The notes under the pieces: generated by a model | Seen by the model: only the letters and a program-made list of their open reading frames with translations | What the model was told of the DNA's origin: nothing | Database searches by the model: none | Made by a program: the position numbers and the translations under genes | Shown: in pieces, positions 1-6,168 of the stretch | Numbering within the stretch: the stretch's first letter is position 1 | How the letters are laid out: every line of letters begins with the position of its first letter | Assembly: GCA_030655795.1 (NCBI GenBank) | Contig: JAUSPJ010000063.1 | Location: 1 to 6,276 of the forward strand | DNA: 6,276 nt | Source: Fidelibacterota bacterium | Lineage (GTDB): Bacteria > Fidelibacterota > UBA2242 | Direction: 5' to 3'

Positions 1-1
1 T

Positions 2-550
2 AAAGCCGAGCTGGATAAAAAAGGTATTGCGGATCTCTATAACCGCTTGGTCGACATTGATCCGGAACTGGCGGTTAAAATCCATTTAAACGATACCAAA
101 CGCATTACCCGGGCGCTGGAAATCTATGAAATCACCGGTAAACCGCCGAGTGAACACTATAAAGATCAACAAACTGAACCACCGTTTCCATACAGGATTT
201 TCGTGCTGACCATGGAACGGGAAAATCTGTATCAGCGGATCAATGAACGGGTGGATCAGATGATTCGGGATGGGTTGGTCGATGAGGTTCAGACATTATT
301 GAATACCGGTTTGCGGAAAAACCTGGATTCCCTGCTGACCCTGGGTTATCAAGAAGTTGTCGGTTATCTTGACGGCGAATGCAGTTACGCTGAGATGGTT
401 GAAAACATCAAACGCAATACCCGCCGCTACGCCAAGCGCCAGCTGACCTGGTTTCGCAATCAGCTGGAGGCGACCTGGATAACCCTGACTCCGGAAACAA
501 CGATATCTGATATTACCGGGCAAATAATTCAAGGTCTCCAAGGCGACTAA
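2..550 (+). CDS. miaA: tRNA dimethylallyltransferase MiaA, 3' part (5' end outside window)
   Basis: MiaA transfers a dimethylallyl group to N6 of adenosine 37 in tRNAs that read codons starting with U; it is a cytoplasmic enzyme. About 182 C-terminal residues are visible, open from base 2 with no start codon, so the gene begins upstream. Seen in the sequence: the segment HLNDTKRITRALEIYEITG, which matches the family's conserved 'ND..RI.RALE....TG' block; GLVDEVQTLL; LGYQEVVGYLDGE; and the C-terminal signature RRYAKRQLTWFR, typical of MiaA. The N-terminal P-loop is not in the window. The frame is uninterrupted to TAA at 548-550, unlike the four enzyme genes downstream. The next gene starts 22 bp later, so read-through transcription is possible, but nothing shows a functional link. 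Identification is confident. Confidence 0.96.
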   Translation, partial: KAELDKKGIADLYNRLVDIDPELAVKIHLNDTKRITRALEIYEITGKPPSEHYKDQQTEPPFPYRIFVLTMERENLYQRINERVDQMIRDGLVDEVQTLLNTGLRKNLDSLLTLGYQEVVGYLDGECSYAEMVENIKRNTRRYAKRQLTWFRNQLEATWITLTPETTISDITGQIIQGLQGD

Positions 551-572
551 CGCTAATTAATGAGCGGATGTA

Positions 573-2020
573 ATGCTGTTTAACTCATTCCGGTTTCTGA
601 TATTTTTCACCATCGTCGTTATAATCTATTTTGCGATTTCCCATAAATACCGCTGGACTTTGCTGCTGGCGGCCAGTTACTATTTTTACATGTGCTGGAA
701 AGCGGAATACCTGCTTCTTATAATCTGCTCAACTTTAATCGATTATTACGCCGGACTGCAGATGGGGGAGGCTCCCGGGAAAGAAAGCCGTCGGTTTTAT
801 CTGATATTGAGCCTGTGTGCAAATCTTGGGCTGTTGTTTACATTTAAATATTTCAATTTCGTCAACGACTCGCTCAGGCAGGCGTTTCAGTACTTGAATA
901 TTATGTATCATGTGCCGTCATTGAAGGTCCTGCTACCGGTGGGAATCAGTTTCTATACGTTTCAGACATTGAGCTATACCATTGATGTTTACCGCGGAGA
1001 TCGGGAGCCGGAACGGCATCTCGGGATTTTTGCACTGTATGTGTCTTTTTTCCGCAGCTGGTTGCCGGACCGATTGAGCGATCTACCCGGCTGCTGCCCC
1101 AGTTTTTCGAAAAGATAGAATTTGATTATCAGCGCGTCAAAGATGGATTATTGCTGATGGCCTGGGGATTTTTTAAAAAAGTAGTCATTGCCGACTGGGT
1201 GGCGATTTTTGTCAACCAGGTGTATAATAATCCTGAGTTTTATCCCGGGCTGCCGAGTATTGTGGCGACTTACTTCTTCGCGTTTCAGATTTATTGTGAT
1301 TTCTCCGGTTATTCCGATATTGCCGTCGGCGCGGCGCAGGTTATGGGCTACCGGCTGATGCTGAATTTCAGGCGTCCTTACTTTTCAAAATCCATCGCGG
1401 AATTCTGGAAGCGCTGGCATATCTCTCTGTCCAGCTGGTTCCGGGATTATCTCTATATTTCCCTAGGCGGTAATCGCGTAAAGCGAACACGAATGTATCT
1501 GAACATCTTTATCGTTTTTCTGATCAGCGGATTCTGGCATGGCGCTAACTGGACGTTTATTGTCTGGGGCGGGCTGCATGGGGCGTATCTGCTGATTTCC
1601 CGCTGGACAGATCGATGGCGTGACAAGCTGCATCAAATTCTGGGATTGGTAAAAATTCCGCAAGTGCACAGAATTATTAAAATAGCGATTACATTTCACC
1701 TGGTGCTGTTTTCATGGATATTTTTCCGGGCGAACAGTATCAGTGACGCTTTTCTGATTATAGGAAACCTGTTCTCTGCGTTTGATGTTTCAACACTATT
1801 CTCAGTGAGTGGTTTTAGTGCGCAACATTTTGCGTTGTCAGTTTTATCGATCCTGGTTTTAATTGCCGTGGAATTATTTCAGCGCAATCATAATATTCGT
1901 GCGTGGCTGAGCGCCCGGCCATTTGCAATTCGCTGGGCAATTTATTATGGTTTGATCATGTTTATATTGCTGTTTGGGGCCTATGATAACGTAAATGAAT
2001 TTATCTATTTTCAATTTTAA
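573..2020 (+). pseudogene. MBOAT-family membrane O-acyltransferase (AlgI/DltB-like), split by one frameshift
   Basis: MBOAT proteins of this type sit in the inner membrane and pass acyl (usually acetyl) groups to a periplasmic partner that modifies an exported polysaccharide. The start ATG at 573 gives MLFNSFRFLIFF, a typical N-terminus of the family. The first frame runs to a stop ending at 1118 but leaves the family sequence at a T run, 1046-1051. Restoring one T gives FFPQLVAGPIERSTRLLPQF, containing the hallmark PQLVAGPI, and joins the frame that runs to TAA at 2018-2020. The repaired protein has 482 residues, the usual family length. It keeps both conserved histidines: RWHIS (His283) and SGFWHGANW (His323, matching the catalytic histidine region of AlgI), followed by WGGLHGAYL. 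Many hydrophobic segments fit a polytopic protein. The SGNH gene starts 6 bp after the stop, implying one operon. Only one homopolymer base is wrong, so a read error or slippage could leave a working gene. Confidence 0.93.
1046..1051 (+). other. Frameshift site in MBOAT gene: six-T run, seven expected
   Basis: Codons GTG TCT TTT TTC CGC read VSFFR and leave the family sequence. With seven T residues the same DNA reads VSFFPQLVAGP, the conserved MBOAT block. No other change is needed to join the two frames. Homopolymer length is a common place for both sequencing errors and natural polymerase slippage, so the lesion may not be real. Confidence 0.9.
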
Positions 2021-2675
2021 TCTCCTATGGTGATGTCAATACTTAAAAAGATCGCTGTGTTATTTGGATTGGTGATCATAACGATTGCCGGTGTGTTGCT
2101 GGTTCCGGTAAAGCGTCCCGACCATTTTCTGCTTGCTTCACTGGATAAGGAACATCGCTTGTATCAATTGTCATCGCCCAAAATTATTGTTGTGGGCGGA
2201 TCAAATACGATCTTCAACATTGACAGCCAGACCATTAGCGACTCTATAGGCTATCCGGTGGCGAATATGGGTCTGCATGCGGGACTCGGACTATGTTCAT
2301 GCTGAATGAGATTGAGCCGGCAATTAATCGGGGCGATATCATCATTATCATGCCTGAGTATGCCCAGTTTTTCAGGGAATTGTTTTTTGGGGGACGAATC
2401 GTTACACGGCTGCTGTCCCTGAATCCGCAATTTTTCCGGCATATTACCACCCGTCAGCAGGTTTTCGAAATTATGAATGGCCTGGGGCTGGAAACCCGCA
2501 GTAAAATAGTCTATCTGCTTGGTCAGAGCGTTGATGAGGGAACCTATTCACGATCGGCGTTCAATGAGTTCGGGGACCTCAAAGGAGAATTGGTTGGGGG
2601 TCAGCCGCTGGCGAAATTAGCGAGTGAAACCTAACCTGGATAAACCAGAATTTTCCCAAAGGGATGCCCTCGGCA

Positions 2676-2710
2676 CAAATTTCAAATTGCAAACTTCAAA
2701 ATGCAAATTT
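2676..2710 (+). repeat. Array of five degenerate CAAATTT heptamers
   Basis: Read in steps of seven from 2676 the DNA is CAAATTT, CAAATTG, CAAACTT, CAAAATG, CAAATTT. Each unit starts with CAAA and the last three bases vary. The following base extends the last unit to CAAATTTT, which is the exact reverse complement of the AAAATTTG that begins the second array at 2771. Confidence 0.8.
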
Positions 2711-2773
2711 TAAGATCGCTTTCTCTAATCTCAGCCTCCGAAAATAATTTGTGTAACAGGTGTCTCTGAAAAA

Positions 2774-2801
2774 ATTTGATATTTGATATTTGATATTTGA
2801 T
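2774..2801 (+). repeat. Array of four perfect ATTTGAT heptamers
   Basis: Four exact tandem copies of ATTTGAT, followed by ATA. On the minus strand the array reads as CAAATAT units, so it is the same kind of heptamer as the array at 2676-2710 in the opposite orientation. Together they form an imperfect inverted repeat with arms of roughly 34 bases around a central stretch of about 60 bases. Confidence 0.9.
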
Positions 2802-2840
2802 ATACATTATGCTTTTTAGCGTCGAGAAATTAAAATATAC

Positions 2841-2856
2841 TCCCGACGCGTCGGGA
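2841..2856. repeat. 16-bp perfect palindrome TCCCGACGCGTCGGGA
   Basis: All sixteen bases are self-complementary. It is GC-rich and sits in AT-rich surroundings. No T tract follows, so it is not a standard intrinsic terminator on the + strand. It resembles repeated extragenic palindromes; whether it recurs in this genome cannot be seen from one window. Confidence 0.85.
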
Positions 2857-3206
2857 CAAGAAATTGACTTGTAAGATACTATGAAATCAGACGCCTGGAT
2901 GAAATTAATAAAGCGGCCGTTCAGGAACTGAATGACTTCTATCTTCGTATGCAGGCAACCGGTGCCGCTGTTTACCTGGCGTTACCGGCGGTTCCTATCG
3001 AACGGTATTCTGACAGCCGGAATGAAATAAACGATCTATATCAATATCTAATAGAAAGCCTTAAAATCCCGATGCTGTTTGAACCGGAAAAAGCGTTGGT
3101 TCCGGCAGCGGATTTCTTTGACACGTTTTACCATCTGAACACGAACGGAAGAGAGCGTTATACAGATATTCTTCTGAATTATTTGCCATTTAACAATTGA
3201 GAAAAT

Positions 3207-4053
3207 ATGCAAAGTCTTGCCAGCATTGCCATTAAATCCTATCTGAAGTTACTTCGTGCTTTTCGGCGGCGACAGGATTTAACGCTCAGTGAACAGCGGA
3301 ATCGCCTTGAACATTTCGCCGGGATATTCCGGGTTCCCAAAACCGTACGGATTGAATCGACGCGGATAAATCAGATTTCCGTTGAGTGGATTACACCGGA
3401 TGATTGTAGTAGCGATGCTGTTATATTATACAAGCATGGCGGGGCTTACTGTGCCGGTTCACTGAATACCCACCGGGCGTTTTTGGGAAGATTGGCGCTG
3501 GAATGCGGATGCAAGGTGTTGAATGTTGATTATCGTTTGGCGCCGGAGAGCCCTTTTCCGGCTGCTCTGGATGATGTTTTCGTCGCTTATAATTACCTGA
3601 TTAAGACATTTCCGGCGGAAAAAATTGTTTTAGCGGGAGATTCCGCCGATGGCGGTTTATCGATAGCGTTGGCAATGAAATTAAGGGATGAAAAGATTAC
3701 GTTAGCTGCTGCGTGTGTGCTGATGGCGCCCTGGGTGGATGGATGTACTGCTGAACCAGAAACGCCTGAAACAAAATGCCCGGATGTACGCCGGTGTTGA
3801 GGATATCAGACATCCGTATATCTCACCGGTTTGCGGTGATTTAACCGATCTTCCGCCGGTCTTGATTCAGGTGGGAACTCACGATATGCTGCTGGGTGAA
3901 GCGCAGCTTCTGGCTGAACGGTTGGAATCTGCCGGAACCGCTGCGACACTCGAGGTCTGGCCCAAAATGATGCACGGCTGGCAGAATCTGGGAAATCTGA
4001 TACCCGAATCCCGTCGGGCAGTTCGGAAAATCGCCAAATTCATTATACATTAA
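3207..4053 (+). pseudogene. HSL-family (family IV) alpha/beta hydrolase/esterase, broken by an internal deletion
   Basis: Family members are cytoplasmic serine esterases acting on small carboxylic esters. ATG at 3207 lies 6 bp after the SGNH stop, with only a weak purine-rich stretch before it. Seen: KHGGAYCAGS (oxyanion-hole motif HGGG/A, His77), VDYRLAPESPFPAALDD, GDSADGGL with nucleophile Ser146, then APWVD at 3726-3740. The first frame then loses similarity and stops at 3798-3800. Similarity resumes from GAT at 3742 as DVLLNQKRLKQNARMY, then HPYISPVCGDLTDLPPVLIQVGTHDMLL (catalytic Asp region) and MMHGW (catalytic His), to TAA at 4051-4053. Relatives have about 14 residues between PWVD and the matching D-x-L-L, all absent here, so a deletion of about 41 nt is inferred, not just a one-base slip. 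Asp148 is also unusual: the motif is normally GDSAGG. Present plus missing residues total about 295, normal for the family. Likely inactive. Confidence 0.88.
3737..3744 (+). other. Deletion junction GGATGGAT in the hydrolase gene
   Basis: The first frame matches HSL esterases to the GAT at 3738-3740 (Asp of PWVD). The second frame matches from the GAT at 3742-3744. The two lie next to each other as a GGAT tandem, whereas relatives have about 14 residues between them. A deletion of 3n-1 bases near these short repeats would explain both the frame change and the missing residues. Its exact size is inferred. Confidence 0.65.
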
Positions 4054-4070
4054 ATAGAGTAATCATTACT

Positions 4071-4080
4071 ATCAATTGAT
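4071..4080. promoter_or_regulatory. 10-bp palindrome ATCAATTGAT upstream of vapB
   Basis: This is a perfect palindrome in the 110-bp region before vapB. It lies upstream of the proposed -35 element, so it could be a regulator-binding site. AT-rich palindromes of this size also occur by chance. Confidence 0.3.
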
Positions 4081-4102
4081 CCAAAATCAGTATAAAAAGA
4101 TA

Positions 4103-4131
4103 TTGATATAGTCTATCGAAACAGTTAACAT
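4103..4131 (+). promoter_or_regulatory. Candidate vapBC promoter
   Basis: TTGATA at 4103-4108 and TAACAT at 4126-4131 are separated by 17 bp, close to a sigma-70-type pair. The position, 32 bp before the vapB start, suits a toxin-antitoxin module with its own promoter. If the host uses a Bacteroidota-type consensus, this reading may be wrong. Confidence 0.45.
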
Positions 4132-4153
4132 ATTACGAATAATATATCGATAG
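4113..4153. promoter_or_regulatory. Candidate VapB/VapBC operator: inverted repeat CTATCGA ... TCGATAG
   Basis: CTATCGA (4113-4119) and TCGATAG (4147-4153) are exact reverse complements 27 bp apart. They bracket the proposed -10 region, and the second arm runs into the ribosome-binding site. The second arm also contains an 8-bp palindrome TATCGATA (4145-4152). VapB antitoxins with an AbrB-type domain usually repress their own operon by binding inverted repeats in the promoter, so this is the best operator candidate here. Function is inferred from position. Confidence 0.5.
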
Positions 4154-4156
4154 GAG
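4152..4156 (+). promoter_or_regulatory. Ribosome-binding site of vapB (AGGAG)
   Basis: AGGAG lies 7 bases before the ATG at 4164 and is the strongest Shine-Dalgarno match in the window. It supports this start over the nearer ATG at 4159, which is followed at once by TAA. Confidence 0.8.
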
Positions 4157-4163
4157 AAATGTA

Positions 4164-4370
4164 ATGCACACTGTAAAAATATCCCCAAAATACCAGGTCG
4201 TTATTCCAAAAGATGTCCGGAATACAATGAACTTGAAGCCCGGACAACAGATTCAAATATTGCAATATCAGGACCGTATAGAGATGATTCCTTTTAAAAA
4301 CATTGCTGATATGAAAGGTTTCCTGAAGGGAATCAACACTGATTTTTACAGAGAGGATGATAGACTATGA
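4164..4370 (+). CDS. vapB: VapB-type antitoxin, AbrB/SpoVT domain
   Basis: This is the antitoxin of a type II toxin-antitoxin pair: it binds and blocks the VapC nuclease and, with it, represses their promoter. The 68-residue length is typical. Residues 1-47 form a swapped-hairpin AbrB DNA-binding domain, seen in MHTVKISPKYQVVIPKDVRN and LKPGQQIQIL. The C-terminal part (about 48-68) includes GINTDFYREDDRL, which resembles the toxin-binding tail of VapB proteins, where an acidic and arginine-rich segment enters the VapC active site. The start has a good AGGAG at 7 bases. The stop overlaps the vapC start by four bases (ATGA at 4367-4370), a sign of translational coupling. The frame is intact. 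The specific subfamily is not certain, as the label rests on the AbrB fold plus the PIN partner. Confidence 0.92.
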   Translation: MHTVKISPKYQVVIPKDVRNTMNLKPGQQIQILQYQDRIEMIPFKNIADMKGFLKGINTDFYREDDRL

Positions 4371-4738
4371 ACCTGGTGGACTCTTCCGGATGGCTTGAAT
4401 ATTTGGCTGATGGTAAAAATGCAGATTCCTTTTTGGCTCCCCTGACGGATGTTGTGAATTTAATAGTTCCGACCATTTGCATTTATGAAGTATTTAAAGT
4501 CGTGTTTAGAGAAAAAGGTGAAAATGAGGCACTTCAAACGGTTGCCCTTATGAAACAGGGAAATGTGATTGATTTATCGTTTGAAATATCTGTTCAGGCT
4601 GCAAAATTCAGTGTTGAAAAAAAAATTCCAATGGCTGACAGTATTATCTATACCACCGCCCGAATTAATAAAGCGATTATTTGGACACAAGATGATGATT
4701 TTATAAACCTGCCAAGTGTCAAATATTTCTCAAAATAA
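4367..4738 (+). CDS. vapC: VapC-type PIN-domain ribonuclease toxin
   Basis: This is a magnesium-dependent endoribonuclease toxin, cytoplasmic; known relatives cut tRNA or rRNA, and the target here is unknown. At 123 residues it is close to the usual VapC size and is one PIN domain. The acidic residues are all visible: Asp5 in NLVDSSGWLEYL, Glu41 in CIYEVFK, Asp91 in PMADSIIYTTAR, and Asp109 in TQDDDF. The start ATG overlaps the vapB stop by four bases, with GAGAGG at 4351-4356 as a possible ribosome-binding site inside vapB. The frame is intact to TAA at 4736-4738. Nothing suggests inactivation, which contrasts with the broken genes on both sides. VapBC modules are commonly mobile between genomes, so local transfer is possible but not shown. 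Confidence 0.94.
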   Translation: MNLVDSSGWLEYLADGKNADSFLAPLTDVVNLIVPTICIYEVFKVVFREKGENEALQTVALMKQGNVIDLSFEISVQAAKFSVEKKIPMADSIIYTTARINKAIIWTQDDDFINLPSVKYFSK

Positions 4739-4769
4739 AAAAGTAATACAAAACAAAAGATAGCCAAAT

Positions 4770-4773
4770 GGAG
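4770..4773 (+). promoter_or_regulatory. Ribosome-binding site GGAG of the S37 peptidase gene
   Basis: GGAG lies 5 bases before ATG 4779 and supports that start. The 40-bp gap after vapC is AT-rich with no clear terminator or promoter. Confidence 0.55.
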
Positions 4774-5685
4774 ATTTAATGTCAAATAAACGAATTATAT
4801 TCTGGTTAATCGGCGCATTGAGCGGATTGATGTTTATTTCCTGTGCCGAATCCACCGGTCTTGAAGATCCCGGTGGTTTGCGTGAAAGGATCGGTAATCT
4901 GAAGGGAGTGACCGTCGTGGAACTGGTTCCCTATTACGACTTTGACCGGGAATTTTTACTGGATATTGAACAGCCCTTAGATCATCAGGATTCATCCGCG
5001 GGAACTTTTACTCAACGCGCCTATTTACTTCACAATAATGAATCCGGTCCCATAGTCATGGCCTCCGGTGGCTACTCGGCTGCGATGATCTGCATGAAAT
5101 GACGGTAGCGCTTGGTGCTAATCAGATCTCGATTACACACCGTTATTTTTCGGGTGCAGTTCCCGGTTCGAAAGATTATCAGTACCTGACGATGGAGCAG
5201 GCGGCCGGCGACTATCACCGGATTGTCGAATTGTTCAAAGAAATATATCCTGTCCCAAAGGGAATCTTCGATAAAACTGGCTCAGCAGTGGTTTTGGTAA
5301 TGGCGGTCTGGCAGCGCTTTCACATCGTCGCTTCTACCCGGATGATATTGAGGCCACTGTGGCATATTCAGCACCATTCCTGAGTAGTCAGAATGATTCC
5401 CGGCCAATAGATTATATTAAAACGATAAGAGAAGACAGTACCTATGAAAAAATAAAAATGTTTCAGGAAGCGCTTTTAAGACGACGCTCTGAAATAATTC
5501 TCTATATCAATTATTTTATAAATTATACTGCCTATAATTACTACTACAACTGGTCGATGAATGTGGATTTAATTCTGGAACTGGCGGTCATGGATTATCC
5601 CTTTCAGTACTGGTCTTATCACGATGAGGATATAATCGAAATTCCGGACACATCGGAATCGGCCGAAATGCTTTTCGATCATTTT

Positions 5686-5688
5686 TAG
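5686..5688 (+). other. In-frame TAG inside the S37 peptidase frame
   Basis: The frame reads EMLFDHF, TAG, RVVTLDYFSNNYIEYFEQ. Coding similarity continues in the same frame on both sides and runs on for about 60 codons, so this is a point nonsense change (for example from CAG, AAG, TTG or TGG) at residue 304 of the repaired protein rather than the end of the gene. Confidence 0.85.
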
Positions 5689-6134
5689 CGGGTCGTCACT
5701 CTGGATTATTTCAGTAATAACTATATTGAATATTTTGAACAATCGGTGTATCAGAGCATGACCGAACTGGGTGCGATAGCTTACGATACCGACCATATAA
5801 AGGATTTGCTAACGGTCGTTGACCTCGACGGAAGTGTCAATTACAATTATGAGATATTGGCCCCGGAGTTGTGGAAATGATTTACAATCCTGATGTCCTG
5901 ACGGACCTGCAGGACTGGCTGAAGAGTGAGGGAAATAACATCGTTTACCTGTATGGTGAACTGGATCCGATTACGGCAACCGCAATTGATTTAAGCGGAA
6001 GCGCTACCAATGCATTGAAATTGATCCCGTCTGGTGAAGATCACTATATCGGAATTGAAAAATTTGATGAAGCCGGCCAGGTCTACAATGCCCTGAGCAA
6101 CTGGATGGGATTTGAGGTTCAACCACTTTCCAAA

Positions 6135-6168
6135 CCTGCCCGCCTGACAGAGAGAAACGGCGGGCAGG
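6135..6168. repeat. 10-bp perfect inverted repeat CCTGCCCGCC / GGCGGGCAGG
   Basis: The arms at 6135-6144 and 6159-6168 are exact reverse complements around a 14-base loop. The GC-rich stem lies in the last part of the S37 frame, where the translation (KPARLTERNGGQAG) stops looking like the family. It may be a repeated palindrome that entered the 3' end of the gene and replaced its stop codon. No T tract follows, so it is a poor terminator on this strand. Confidence 0.75.

Larger units (their letters stand above)
2635..2867. repeat. Non-coding, repeat-rich insertion inside the SGNH gene
   Basis: This stretch has no coding similarity in any frame that I can recognise and separates two halves of one SGNH gene whose protein sequences otherwise abut. 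It carries two heptamer arrays, a 16-bp perfect palindrome, a small CTGG/CCAG hairpin (2636-2648) and an 8-bp inverted repeat CACAAATT/AATTTGTG (2674-2681 and 2746-2753). It looks like intergenic repeat DNA rather than an insertion sequence: there is no transposase and no clear terminal inverted repeats. A 6-bp direct repeat TTAGCG (2617-2622 and 2816-2821) is too short to prove a target duplication. Boundaries are approximate: the left edge is set by the end of the open frame, the right edge by the stop at 2865-2867. Confidence 0.65.
2027..3200 (+). pseudogene. SGNH/DltD-like hydrolase or acyltransferase partner of MBOAT, broken by a frameshift and an insertion
   Basis: Proteins of this kind are anchored by one N-terminal membrane helix and act in the periplasm, where they transfer or remove acyl groups on polysaccharides with an MBOAT partner. 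The start ATG at 2027 (MVMSILKK; ATG at 2033 is an alternative) leads into a hydrophobic stretch of residues 5-26. Next comes IIVVGGSNTIFNID, SGNH block I with nucleophile candidate Ser59, and NMGLHAGLG, block II. One base is missing near 2289; the reading continues as TMFMLNEIEPAINRGD to a TAA at 2632-2634. Family similarity resumes, open from 2868, as YYEIRRLDEINKAAVQELN and includes FFDTFYHLN, with the D-x-x-x-H of block V (Asp at 3120, His at 3132), to TGA at 3198-3200. Between the halves lies about 230 bp of non-coding repeat DNA. All catalytic blocks survive in pieces, but no full-length protein can be made. Exact substrate unknown. Confidence 0.85.

Noticed and set aside
296..541. Minus-strand reading frame inside miaA, and similar ones inside other genes (1463-1699, 2244-2450, 3841-4050, 5569-5796, 6004-6195)
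   Set aside because: Each lies opposite well-supported coding sequence, shows no recognisable family features and has no convincing ribosome-binding site.
573..2020. Programmed ribosomal frameshifting in the MBOAT gene
   Set aside because: The T run is short, there is no upstream Shine-Dalgarno-like stimulator or clear downstream structure that I could identify, and single-frame MBOAT genes are the rule.
2676..2801. Heptamer arrays as a CRISPR-like array
   Set aside because: Units are 7 bp with no spacers and no cas gene nearby; they are simple tandem repeats.
2617..2821. TTAGCG at 2617-2622 and 2816-2821 as a target-site duplication around the insertion
   Set aside because: Six bases match by chance fairly often over this distance, and the right copy is not at the point where the SGNH frame resumes (about 2868). 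Joining the sequence there meets a TAA two codons later.
2949..3200. An independent small gene starting at ATG 2949
   Set aside because: The frame is open further upstream, to 2868, and carries only the C-terminal SGNH block with no ribosome-binding site. It is the tail of the broken SGNH gene.
5686..5688. TAG as a recoded codon (pyrrolysine or readthrough)
   Set aside because: The same gene has three frameshifts, so a plain nonsense mutation is the simpler reading. No recoding element or related machinery is visible in the window.
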